From contig JALGQZ010000006.1 of assembly GCA_023105745.1 (NCBI GenBank), forward strand, positions 64,524,316 to 64,588,315: DNA of 64,000 nucleotides. The letters are read 5' to 3'. The translations under genes and the position numbers were made by a program. Position 1 is the stretch's first letter. Every line of letters begins with the position of its first letter. The stretch comes from Austropuccinia psidii. Taxonomy: Eukaryota > Basidiomycota > Pucciniomycetes > Pucciniales > Sphaerophragmiaceae. A model generated the notes under the pieces. It worked only from the letters and a program-made list of their open reading frames with translations. It had not been told where the DNA came from and made no database searches. Positions 29,188 through 41,400 of the stretch are shown here, one piece after another.

Positions 29188-31152
29188 TGAGATATGACCA
29201 CATACCCAAAAAGGTCACAAAAAAAATATTTAAGATAATTATACATTAAAAATAATTACCTTAAAGCTACAAAAATGCCATAAATTGGCATAAAACTTGG
29301 TTTAACTTAAAAACCAATGAATAAACATGTGAAATAAATTATACCATTGGATTTCCCATGATAAAATACACATATACCATTTTTATGGCATATCTGTAAA
29401 GTCAATATTTAATGAGTTATAAGTAATAATACATTATAAAAAAAATAAATCCTTAATTATTTCAAATACCAATGAAAAACATGGGAAATAAATGGTACCA
29501 TTGGATTCTCCATAAAATTCTACACATAAAACAATTAAGAAGCTAATCTCCAAAGTCAATACTTAAGGAGTTAAGCTGAATATATGCACTTTTTTGGTCA
29601 ACACATATATTCAAGGATTTTAGCTAATATCTTTTGAAATATGCATGATAGAGTGATGAACCAAAAATAAAGTCATCACATAATTACTGTAGAAACACAG
29701 AAATGAACTTTATTTCACAAGCTATAAACAAGGTTAAAACCTGTAAGAGATTATTGATTAAAATCAATAGAGCTGTTGACCACTTTGTTGTGAAGGTGGT
29801 CCAAACTTAAAAATAAGTAGACAGTCGGGTTCTACTTGTTCATTTGTGAAGAATGATGTAGTTTTTATTATAAAATTCAGGGTATAACCCCTTGAAATCA
29901 TGGCTTGAAGTTTAAAATATTAAATTTTGACAGAAAAGATGAGTTACAAGAAAAATCATCAAAAATGGAGTTTTGATGATGTAATGAAATACTCTTGGCA
30001 GAATAATGAGGTTCTTCCAAGGTTTTAGAATTAACTCTCTGAATTGCTTTAACGTGTAAAGCTTAAAAGTTATTAAGGATCAAAGTTTGAGCTTAACTTG
30101 ATCATTTATGATTACTCACTGTAACCTTAAATTAAGTTTAACAGTCATATGAGTGATAAAATTGGTGAATACTGATAGTTTATGATTAAAACTAATAAAA
30201 TCCACGAATCTTGGGGTTCTGCCAAGCCTTGACACCATCAAACTTAGAGTTATAGTGATAACTCTAAATAATGGCATAATAATGAGATAATATGGTTTGA
30301 TCATGATGTAATCATCACCAAACCTTAAAATATTGATCAATTCCAGTGGATATGATCTGTGAACGTCTACTAGAAGCCTGTTGGACTCTAGGAGGAAGGA
30401 ATTTAATATAAATAGAGCTCTTTTTTACTCTATTTCCTCCTCAGATGCTTACAAAACATTAAATCATTAAATAAAAAGGTAATTTCTTTATTATTTATAT
30501 ATAAAACTTTTATATTATTAAAGAACAAAGATAATCTTATAGTAATCTTCATTTTTGACGTGATTATTGCAATTATTTAATTGTTTTGTTTAAATTTCTC
30601 TTAAAAACCTCAATTCCACATAAAACCAAGAAAATTTGTAATTTCTCTTAAATTTTATTGTAACTACAGTTTAAACAAGTTGTATTTACATTTCTAGGCA
30701 TAAAATTATTCAAAATTATTATATTAAGCATTAAAAGTAGGTTATTTCTCTTATCATAATAATTTTTCTGTATTATTACTTTTAATAATTCTATAATTGA
30801 TATAAATAGTATTTATATTAATTTATAGCTTTAATATTGGTAATATTATTGTTATTAATTGTTTTTTATTAATAAAAAACAATTTTTTACGCCTTTATTA
30901 TTTGTTGGTAACAATAATAAAGTTCTTTTAAATATATTAATCATCTTATATTAATATATTTACTTTATAGATATTATTTTTTATAATATAAATTATATTA
31001 TTATATTCAACAAATAATATAATCATTTTATGCCATAATTATAATAATTCTTCATTATTATAATTATATTTATCTTCTTTATTTCATTTATAAGGACATT
31101 CATAGTACAATAAGTAAAATATTAGTAATTTTTACTTATTGTTTCATAGTCA
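29188..31152. mobile_element. Solo-LTR-like insertion in copia pol
   Basis: The 1965-bp insert starts TGAGATATGACC and ends CATAGTCA (TG...CA ends). It is flanked by the 6-bp duplication AACCTT (29182-29187 and 31153-31158). Removing it with one copy of the duplication makes the copia reading frame continuous across the junction, which supports the boundaries strongly. A TATA-box-like TATAAATAG lies at 30407-30415. It has no coding domain. A solo LTR of an otherwise unseen family is the simplest reading; another non-autonomous element is possible. Confidence 0.68.
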
Positions 31153-31850
31153 AACCTTTCAAAAGGAATAGGAACTGTCAACATCCTTGTAAAAAAGAGA
31201 CCACCCACCTTCACCAACTGTGTCTATTTCCCAAAACTAAATTGAAATATTTTCAGCCTCTTAAAACTGCTCAAGCACAAACTCACCATCACTTGTGTAG
31301 AAAGTGATTTTACCATTTCACTAACAGAAGATCTTTTTTTAAAAATCAGGATAAGGAATAAACTCATAAAAATAAACTTTGCAAACCCAAAATCCCTTTT
31401 TGAATTGGTTGTGGATGACTTGTGGCCCAAGAAACTTGGGAATCCTGGGAGAGCTTCCTTATAATTAATGGTGCTTCCATTGAGTGGCCTTCCGTGCAAG
31501 ATTTGTTAACTAAACAAAGAAGTTCACCTCCCATTCAAAGATCAATTTTAGGATGCAATTCTGCCTCTTTATTGATTTAACTTAGACTTAGTCAGGTCCA
31601 TAACTCCACCTTCAGTGTCTGGATCTTGTCATTTCCTCATCATAATTGACCTGGCTACTTCCTTCAAGATCACTCATTTTTCAAAAAGAATTCTGAATAC
31701 TTTGACCAGTTCATTTCAGAAAAAAAGCTGATGGAGAATTAAAATGATAGATCTATCAATAAAATAGTTTCCAATAGAGGAGGAGAGGTTCTCAACAATC
31801 ACAATGAGAAAAGTGGCTACATCTGAAATTAGGTTTTGCATTTGGAATTT
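31153..31850 (+). pseudogene. Copia pre-integrase and integrase, N-terminal half
   Basis: The frames give a pre-integrase segment (NCVYFPKLN, then KHKLTI) and integrase core fragments: EYFDQFISEKKLMEN, then SNRGGEVLNN, where the family has the second catalytic Asp in a SDGGGEF-type motif. Here that Asp is replaced by Asn. Stops and a frameshift are present. The core breaks off at about 31850. Confidence 0.75.
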
Positions 31851-34800
31851 TACATGGGAGATAGATTGGATTCAGGTTTAAGATAGGACAGAAATTGAAC
31901 TTAGAAATAGAAGTTTTGGAAGAATCTCACAACAAATATGAAATCCACAAATTATCAATTAAATTTATTTATTATCAGTGGTTTGTTGGTCCTCTGAAAG
32001 CTCAATAGTTCAAAATTACATGGTTCACAGATTATTTCAATATACCTTTTTTTAATCTTTTTTGGGAATTTTTATCATTTAATTTACAAACTGTTCAACC
32101 TTTGGGTTCTTTCTTATCTATTTCAATTTCAATATGAGTCATCTTTCAAACTCACTTATGGGAATCTATAGCTTAATAATATTCAAATTGCAACCTGTCA
32201 AATTTTTAAGAATCCTCTCATAGTTGATAAAATTTCTTGTAAACTTTTGGACTTTCTTAAGATATACATAGTATAAATAATACCCTAATGTTGAACTGTT
32301 TTCTCTCATTAAAAGATAAATTGTGTGAGACATTATATTCCTTATTTTTTTTCTCTCCTTTTAAAGTAATATTTTCATCAAAATTAGGTCAAGCTGTCAA
32401 TATTCATGGTAAAAGTTTTCTTTAAGGGGAGGCCCCTGAAAATTCATTATATATTGAAAGACTATAGTCCCTATTCCACCCCAAATAGTTCTTTAGAGGT
32501 ATTGACACTCATAGCTAGATAATATAGATATTTAAAGTGGATTATTGGGCTTTAGTTGTTAAACTTGGAACCATTTTCTCATAAATTTAAGGTTGTAAAC
32601 TGAGAATTATTTAAATTATCAAATAAAAACATTGTTAGTAAAAGACTTTCAAGTATTAATAAGCAAAAAAATGTATTTATTCAGTTTCTTGGAGAATTAA
32701 ATGTCTTTATTGATTTAAATAAACTTTGCTTCACTTCATATAACATTGTGGAGAAATTATCAATTCTTATCTCACCATATTCATCTAGGTAGTCACTTGA
32801 AGATGTAAAAAACCAAAATAATTTGAGTTTTTCTTTGAGGTAAATTAGGGTAGGGGCTGTATCATGAAATGCGATAAATCTGAAAAAAGGAAAATTTATG
32901 TGAAATTTTAGTAAATTCAAGATTGAGGTATCAATATAGCTAAAAATAAATTGCATCAATTTTTTGATAATTTCAAAACACTTTTTTAATATAATTTTTT
33001 ACTTAATTTGTTTCTTAATATTTTCTCTGTATTCTATAGGTGTTATAAATTTTAATTTTAATTTTCTTTCTATTGTTCCAGTTTTGTAATTTTTAGAATA
33101 TATGGACAGCTCTCCATGTATTGTAAAACTTGAGATTGTATCTTTGCTTTTTGGATGAATAACTTCAACTATTTATAAAGATATTTTTGAATTTATAAAT
33201 ACTAAAAAATCGAGAACTCAGATCATAAAAACTAATTCATAAAATAATTCTTCAGTTTCTCTACAATAAGATTTACTTGAATTTATGGGTTAAATCTTTA
33301 TAGAATTTTATTTATAATTCAATTGAATATGATATAATGCTCCAATAGAAATTCAAGATAGTTAATCAATTCAGGGCTATATGTAAATATAATAAATAAA
33401 TTTTTTATTTTGAAATAATAGGGAATATATATAATATTAAGGAGAAATGACTGGTGTAAATATTTTCTTTTGAAACATTTATTTCTCAAAGAATATCTAT
33501 AAAGATTCTAGTTGTTTTATGATTATGATATCAATTTTATAAATTTTTGAATCCTAAAAAAATGATAAATTGAGAATAACCATACCTTTATAAAGTGCAG
33601 TTAAACCAATTATGTATACAGCTCTTTGAAGTTTTTTTACAAGATAATATAAAAATACTTCTGATTTTAATTTAGTATTTATGCTCAATTAAAGGGTGAA
33701 AGAATGTATCAAAGTAGAATAAAAGAGAGGGAGGCCACATGAATATGCTTGGCTATTTTTGAAATTAATATTAAAGTGGAAAAAAATATCACTTAAGAGC
33801 TATGTCCACTCAGAATCAAATCATGGTCTGAGTAACATTCCAATTATTATATTTTCATCACCAAAAATTTATAAGGGAATATACACCCTTAATATGAGTT
33901 TTTGATATTAATTTGTGCGCATTTTATGCTTAAAAGCTTCAAAATGCATTAAAAAATGTTCTTCACAAAAATTGACTAATTATTAAAATCAATAATGAGC
34001 TATATGCATTTATTAATGATACTATAATAAAAATTTTCAAATATATCCTCTCAGAAAATGAATAAAATTCTGTTGAAAGTTCATAAAGTAAAATAATATA
34101 ATCAATATATATCTTGTAAATATTTGAACAGAATTGAAGAGAAAGTAAGTTTTGTGAGATTTTTTTGACATAATATCATGGTTTATGGGCAGACAGAATA
34201 AAGGAAAATATCCTTATTTTAATTAGTATTATTGGAATTATATTAAGCTCAGTTACTCCTATGTGTCTTCCCCAAATTATTTTTGAACATACACATCCTT
34301 TAATTCCCTTGTTAAAAGAGCAGACAGAAGCTCAAAAACCACAAAAAATATCTTTAAAAATGTTTTTTTTTTAAAAAATAATTTGGGCAAATTATAGATC
34401 TAACTCAAAAAAATGGAGGATAAACTGTTTTATGAGAGGTGGACTGAATTTTCTTTTACTATTTAAATAAATCCTTTTCCATACTGGTTTGAGAAAAGAA
34501 TTAGAAAAATATATATTTCTTCTACTCTAAAAAAGATCTTCTTGAATTACTTTTATTCAACTTTTTTTAGTTTGTTTACCCATTTTTTAGAGTGATATGT
34601 TGGCTTCACTGTTTGATTACTTTTCAAAATTTTATTGTTTTTTTATGTTTGTAAATTGATTTGGATTTATTTTGATGTTTTATTTTTCAATCAAAATTAC
34701 AGTAGAAAGCCCCTAAAAGGCCTTTTAATGTAAAATTCCTTAGATGTGTAACGTTTTCTCCAGTACAGGTCCTGTAAGGGCTGCTTATTTAATACTGTCA

Positions 34801-35744
34801 ACAATTTTAAACAATTTTACAGTAGCTTCCATTACAGAAACTTTACTGTGATTGTTTTTGAAATTTCTTTATTTTCTCCAATATCAGAGGCTGTATTGTA
34901 TAGATCCTGTCACTTCAATATGAAATTGAGAAATTACAACTTAAAAAAACCCAGAAGAAGGAATCTCATCTTTGAAAAATATAATTTTTTGCTTTAATAA
35001 TAAAAATACATCAAAATTATTTATGATAAAAAGGAATCAGAAAAAAAATAGAATTAAAATAATACTAAATATCTAGGATTCATAATCAATAAAGAGAAAA
35101 ATAATATATACAGTTTTTGTATCTTGGGGGAACTAATTAAATTCAAAAAAATTCAAAAGACTTTGTCTATCTGTTCTGAGGTTGTATAAATTTAAACATT
35201 TACAAAACATTTTTTTTCAATCCAGTTTCTTCAGAAGATGCCTCAGTTGAAAGCGGATTGTTTTGATATCTCTATGCCAGACTTCGAACAATAAAGAAGA
35301 ATTAAAATTGCTACAAAGGAAAAAAATTAGTAACAAATAAATACAGAGAAAGGCTTTTGTTTTTAAAAGTGGGATTGGCTGTTTTTAAAATTAAAAAATT
35401 CAGGTTTTTTGATTTGAAAGTTAATTTTTATATTCAATTTCTTATCTTGAGGAGTATCATTTTGAAGATGAAAATATAAATGGAAATTTTTCACATACTG
35501 TATTATATAGTTAATCAATCAAGTTAAAAAAGTAATAAAATCTTTGAAATTATGTAATATTACAGTGGCGTAGAAGAACTTGGAATACTATAAAAAATTT
35601 GAATCCTGGTTCCAACCTAGTTAACAGGAAGGCCCCAAGCTCATTCTAGGATGAATACAAGCTTATTTCCAAATGCAAAGCCTGCTGTCAGGTGTAGCCA
35701 ATTTTCTCATGGTTAATCAATTATAAGAACTAGAAACTTACTAT
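31851..35744. other. Unidentified DNA inserted in copia integrase
   Basis: About 3.9 kb of AT-rich DNA lies between the two halves of the integrase core. No coding domain, LTR ends, inverted repeats or target duplication could be matched, so the junctions are approximate. A more GC-rich segment at about 35570-35740 directly before integrase resumes may belong either to the insert or to the copia element. Several insertions or one very decayed element are possible. Confidence 0.5.
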
Positions 35745-36184
35745 GGATTCCAACACTTTTCCTCTTGCATAAACTCCCCAACACAATGGATTTCCAGAAA
35801 GAGCCTGGGAGAAGTTCAATGACTTCTAAATGGCGCAAATATCCCAAAAAATATTGATCTGAGAAAATAAACACAGCCATAGATCTGTCCAACTTGGTTC
35901 CAACTCCATCAAGGCACAATAAGTTTCCCTATTCTCTCTGGAAAAAATTTCCGCCTTGTATCATGAAGCTCAAAAATTTTGGTTGTCAGGCGTTTTCTTT
36001 GATCCCTAAAGATCACAGAGAATGGAAGCAAGGGGGTTCTACTTGGAGATGAAAATTACATTTCTACCTGTTGGATTATACGGATAAGTGACAGAAGAAC
36101 CATTGTCTCCCATCATGATATCTGTAATGTTCTCTTCCCACACAAGACACTGTTCAGAAAATTTCCTGGGGAAATAAAAGTAGG
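35745..36184 (+). pseudogene. Copia integrase, C-terminal half
   Basis: The frame from about 35765 reads TPQHNGFPERAWEKFNDF, the conserved end of the copia integrase core (TPQxNGxAER, with the third catalytic Glu present). It is followed by QLGSNSIKAQ, corresponding to the usual LVPTPSR segment. Stops interrupt it. Confidence 0.8.
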
Positions 36185-36577
36185 GTGATAAATGTAGATG
36201 AAATAAGTGAACTGCAGCCTCCCACTGATCAAGAGGGAGCTCAAGAAATGGTATATAAAGTATTTGATTCCAGTCAAGTGGAAGGACACACAGCAGAATT
36301 TCCGGAGCTGGTATATGAAGTCCAGTCTCCAGAGACAGCTTCTGTGACTAATTTTTCACTGACTACTCTACCTAATCACCACCGCATTAGGGTCATAAGA
36401 CCTTTACATCCAGATCTGGTCACCTCTGAAATAAGTAAGTCCAATATACTGCCTTACTCTTACTGGTCAGGTGCTATGGTCACCATAGATTCAAATTATT
36501 CTTGTACTTATAAGGGAGAAATCGAAGGAAACAAGAAAGCTGCTTGGACTCGGGCCGTAAACAGAAAGCTTCGGTAA
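36185..36577 (+). pseudogene. Copia pol linker between integrase and RT
   Basis: An uninterrupted 130-codon frame. It contains RVIRPLHPDLVTSEI and NILPYSYWS, which correspond to the acidic linker with VIGPRHP/ILPYSRR motifs of fungal copia polyproteins, and it ends AAWTRAVNRKLR, the start of the reverse transcriptase domain. It is one of the longest open stretches of the element. Confidence 0.75.
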
Positions 36578-37440
36578 ATGTAGGAATTTAAGTTTTGAGA
36601 CGCAGTCAAGCTTTATCCCTCCTACAAATTCATAGGAAAAACATGGGTCTTCAAGGTCAAATTAAATCACCTTAACAAGGTCATTAAACACAAAGCCTGC
36701 CTTTGAGCTCAAGGCTTCACCCAAACCCCTGGTGTGAACTTTGAGAAATCCCACTCCCCAACAGGAAGAATCAACTCTCTACATCCCCTCATTGAATTTG
36801 CAGCCACCAATGGTCTCCAGTTCCATCAGATAGACATCAAAAGTGCCTTCCTGAATGCTCCTCTGTCTGAGACCATGTTTCTCTCCATTCCCCAAAGACT
36901 TTCTTATGCCTTAACAAGGCCATTTATGGCCTAAAACAGGCTCCTCTGACAAAGTATCAATGCTTGAGGGGCTGGCGCATCAAGAAGGGCTTCTGCCCTT
37001 GCACCCTTAATCCGTGTGTGTCTCTTAAAAACGGGAACACTTTATATGGCTTTACATCTATGTAGATGACATAGCCATCTCTGGTAAGCACATTGACACC
37101 TCTAAATAAAAGATAGCCAAGGAATTTAATATAAAGGACATTGGAATCACCAATCTAATTATGTATTTGAAAGTGGGACAATGAAAGTCTCACTTCCCAC
37201 TGGACAAGAAGAACTTTTCACATTCCTTGCTCCATCTCTATGGTATGAACAACTGCAAGCCTGTCTCCACTCCACTAGGTCCAAAAAACCATCTCAATCT
37301 GGCAAAAAATGATGAAGAGTTAAAATTAAAGGCTCTGGGTATTAACTACCGCATTACTATTGGGAGAATCAACTACCTCATCACGGTGACTTGTACCGAC
37401 CTCTATTTTTTGGTAATCTCCCATCTCAATTTGTAGAATG
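36578..37440 (+). pseudogene. Copia reverse transcriptase relic
   Basis: RVT_2-type reverse transcriptase in several frames: GKTWVFKVKLNHLNK, SPTGRINSLHPLIEFAATNG, FHQIDIKSAFLNAPL (first catalytic Asp present), then IYVDDIAISG with an intact YVDD site at 37059-37070. The domain ends with KPVSTPLGPKNHLNL and GRINYLITVTCTDLYF, matching the family's PVSTPL...IGSLNYL...RPDL segment. Frameshifts and stops separate the pieces, so it is inactive as a whole although its catalytic residues survive. Confidence 0.92.
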
Positions 37441-37985
37441 ACCGGTTATCAGACACTGGAGGGCTTTCCTCCATGTTCTTTAGTATCTCAAGAGTACTGA
37501 GGAAATTGGTCCCCCTTTTCAGAGGCATCCTCCTCCAAGAATCACCGCTGACTTGGGGTACTTCTGTGAGAATTGTTTCTAAGCTAATGGTTTTATTGTG
37601 CTTTGGAAGACATTCAAACAACCCACCATCTCTCTTTAAAACTCTGAGGAAGAGTAAAATTCTCTTTGTGACCTGACCTTGGAGCTTCTTTGGCTTCACC
37701 AATGGTGTGGTTAGGCACACCTGATGCAGTAATTATCCTCAATTTCAGTTCATAAATATAAGCAAGGGGGCATCAGTAATTCCAGTTGAGATAGCAGCAT
37801 CAACAGTAAACATATGAAGCACATAGATATTCATCTCCACTTTTTCAAAGAAGCCATCAAAGCCTCAAGAGTTTACTTGGTATAAACTCCCACTGGGGAC
37901 AAGCTGGCTTATTTTTTAACCAAATTGGTCTTGAAAGTGTCTTTCTCTTGAGCTCTCAAGTCTCTAGGTGTTGTTTTCCTATGAG
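37441..37985 (+). pseudogene. Copia RNase H relic
   Basis: Plus-strand frames read RHWRAFLHVL-YLKSTE, ADLGYFCENC (family DADWGNC), ANGFIVLW, KTFKQPTISL (family KKQPTVSLS), SLCDLTLELLWLHQWC and, near 37815-37960, KHIDIHLHFFKEAI...TPTGDKLAYFLTKL. These are the ordered motifs of copia RNase H up to its C-terminal end. A minus-strand open frame over 37403-37720 is antisense to it and not a gene. Confidence 0.88.
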
Positions 37986-37994
37986 AAAGAGGGG
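37983..37994 (+). other. Polypurine tract of the copia element
   Basis: GAGAAAGAGGGG lies about 10 bp before the 3' LTR, where the plus-strand primer for reverse transcription is expected. Confidence 0.7.
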
Positions 37995-38004
37995 TTTATA
38001 GGAT

Positions 38005-38471
38005 TGCAATAATTACTGCTAGAAGAACCAGTGCACGGACACCGCACTGGTATCAGCAGATCTATAATGATCAGGTAATCCTTGAACCAATGATTGTCTT
38101 TTCTCAACCAACCAATATATCCGATTCAACTACTAGGAGATATCAAATCAATCTTAAAATATCCTTCTCTCGATCAATCTAATCATGTTCCTTTTATTTT
38201 TCTCTCATTTATATTTTGTGTTTTAATACTCAGTCGTTTCTCAGGTATAGTAGAGCTAATCCATTATTACTCACTGATTAGCGTCAGTAAACTAATACAT
38301 CTTCTTTTGCCCTCAGTTGTTTATTTATCTCAGTTTATTTATCTTTTCCTTCTTTATCTGATGTAGTATGATATTGTAATCCACCTTTATGTACCTATAT
38401 TTCTTCCTAAATTACAGTTTCTACAGCTTACTAGATGATCTACTGAAATTTACCTTTAGTTCTGCATTCCA
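38005..38471 (+). repeat. 3' LTR of the copia element
   Basis: The 467-bp partner of 27701-28175, beginning TGCAATAATT and ending GCATTCCA. It follows the RNase H end and the polypurine tract, confirming element orientation. Confidence 0.88.
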
Positions 38472-41400
38472 ATTATAGTATCTAAATAAGGGTCTTTATG
38501 GTATGTAATCATTTTAGTACTCCTGCCATAAAGAGTATTTCTTTAATCCCATAGTAAACTTTAGTTATATTTAATTATGCTATTATAAGTACTTCTGGAT
38601 TATTCATTCATTTTATATCATTTATATTTTTCAAGATATATATACTGATCTTATTATATTATGCTATGGGATTACCAATAAATTTCATCTTTAATTTACT
38701 CAACATCGGATTCCTACATAATTATTGCTTTAGTATGTAGTTTATTTCCCTTAACCTTGAAATTGATGGGTATTTGAAGTAAAACTGTCATAACTTGACT
38801 GATTGAAGTTTGAAAAAAGTAGCTTTCAATATATTGGTTTTTCAAAAGGTTCTTGAAGCTAAACAAAAAAGATATTGAATACCGCAGCACCATATCCATA
38901 GCTCTAAGCTTCAGAAATCATTCTATCAAGGATATGTGTTTACTTCAGCTTTATGGGGGCTTCAATTATTTGTTAAGAATTTGAGCTACGCTGGTGAAAA
39001 TGGCATATAGCTTACTATTCTCATTTTATCCGTGGGTAGTATATAGAGTTTTTGTTTTTTACATGTAGTTATACAATTTTCCAGCTTTCTGTATCCTCCC
39101 AAAATGTTTCTCCGTGAACTCCTTGTGGTTCTTCCTGTAAACCCAATATATTATTTTCTTGCATCATTTTTTCCACTCATGGAGTGAATGGGAACCTATA
39201 GGAGTTTAAACTTTTACCCTAATTAGGAATGGTATAAAGGACTCAGTTCACCATAAATTACCAATGATTTTACTTTGAAATCATTTAGTAATGAGCTTGG
39301 TTGGATGGGACCTATTATATGGGGACTTCTCTACCAAACACCCCTGATCCACATCTTAATAATGTTAGAACTTAACCCTCAAAATCATATTATCCCCTTT
39401 CTGGACATATTTTCTGACACATTTTACCTGTAAAATTCTCAGTAATAAATAGTTTTTTTATGGCCCAGCTAGTCTCTGACTAACCCAGATTTCATAAAAT
39501 TCTCAAAATACCATTATTATTTTTGAAATAATGGATATTTAATTAATCTATTAAATATTGAGATATTTTAATTCTTTTTTCTATAAAATTAATAATAATA
39601 TAACACTATTAATAAGTATTTTTATGAATTTTTATATGAGAAAATATGGTAATATTGATAGTTATATCAGGAAAAATGAATTTATATGAAGATATAATTT
39701 AATAAGATATCAATTATTGATTATTAGAAAGCCCAGTTAGGATAAATAATTAAAAATACTCATGAAATTTGAATATTTTCCTGAATAGGCTAAAATAGTC
39801 AAGAGAATATTTGACAAGGAAGACATTAAATTAAAAGAATTATATTTCAATAAAAATAATTAATGGTTTAAGAGAAAGTATTTTTGTGTAAGAAAAAGAA
39901 TATAAAGTAAGACTCACAAGAAATTTATGTAGAGGAAGAACTGAATTTATAAGAAGGATTCCAAAGCTATTTTCATGAAAAATATTGATTATTAGGATTC
40001 AAAACACCAAATATTCTTGTTTAATGGAAGTAGAAAGATTCAAAAGAAGCTGAATTTCTGTACTGGCTACAAAAATATTCATCCTTATTTGAAAAGGCTA
40101 GATAACATAGCTCAAGTTACATCCTGAATTCTACGTAAAAAATGTTCTAAATTTCTCTTATAAGTTGCTTATCTCAGAAAAACATTTGTAATTTTGAAAT
40201 CCAAAATATAAATTATATTTCCAATTCAGAGAATCATTTGAAAATAATTTCTGAAAATATTTTCTCATCTATAGACCATTGAACTCAGTATAGTAAAAAG
40301 CAGCACCTTCAAATGGGTGCTTCACGATCAACAGAGCCTGAATATAGACTAAAATAATCTAAAAACCCTTTTTATGAAAATATAATCACTTGGATATTTA
40401 TTTGGATTATTAATTCTAATTGGAAAACTTGAAAAACAAAATCCTCTTTTCCATTTAAAAATATCCTTTTTTGAATATGTATATGGGATACAGTATAGAA
40501 TTGAAATTGAATTTAGAATTCATATATATCGAAATTCATGTTTTGAATAAAATATGAAAAATATATTTAAAAATAATTGTTTTTTTTCTTTAAATTATTT
40601 ATTGAATAAACCTTAAGTTAATATTATTATTAGCTAATTTCCTTCCCTTTCTCTTGGAATAGGTTCCTTATATAAATTCTTCACTAAGATGTGGTAGAAT
40701 TTTTTATTTAAATTTAAGAGATTTACTAAGCCTATTATTTAGGAATTTTTGTAAATCTTAGTAAAAAGAAAAACTCAATTTTTTAAGAATTTTGAGCCAA
40801 TTTTGAATAAAATTAATATTTTTACTTGTTAAGTATTATTAATCTTTTTCCTAGGAAAGAATGGGAAGAAAACTTCGAAAGTTTCTTTACCTCAATAAAT
40901 TTATATTTTTTCTAAGGAAAATTTAACCTTTTTCAAACAAAACTCAATAGATATTGCCAAAAATGGTTTAAGTAAGAACATAGCTGGGTTTGAATTTTAG
41001 AACAATAAATAACAAATAATAAATCCTTATAGATTCATAGAAAGTTAATTTTTGTTAATTTCGAAGAAAATATAAGCTGTTTTTGTACAAAATATTTAAA
41101 AAATTGATTATATATCTAGATTTAATAAGGAAAAAATATTGAATATTCTCCATAATTTCCTTACGAAAGTGAAAAATAAATTTCAAAAGAGAATACATTT
41201 GAAATATCTTAAAACATATTGTTACAATTGATATATTGTAGATTCTCAAAAATTGACAAAATCTTCTACTAAATATAATAAAAATGAATTTATTATCTGT
41301 TTCCAATACAATCTTATAAGTGGGAATCATATATTAATAGAAAGAAAGGTCAATTCTATAAAATTTAAGAATAATTGGATAAAATTCAAATTATAGAATT

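Larger units (their letters stand above)
27701..38471 (+). mobile_element. Ty1/copia retrotransposon, nested and decayed
   Basis: A plus-strand element 10.8 kb long, of which about 5.9 kb is extra inserted DNA. The order is 5' LTR (27701-28175), gag, protease, integrase, reverse transcriptase, RNase H, polypurine tract (37983-37994) and 3' LTR (38005-38471). Integrase before reverse transcriptase identifies Ty1/copia. A solo-LTR-like insertion splits it at 29188-31152, and unidentified DNA splits integrase at about 31850-35745. Stops and frameshifts interrupt every domain, so it cannot move on its own. No matching target duplication was found at the outer ends. Confidence 0.9.
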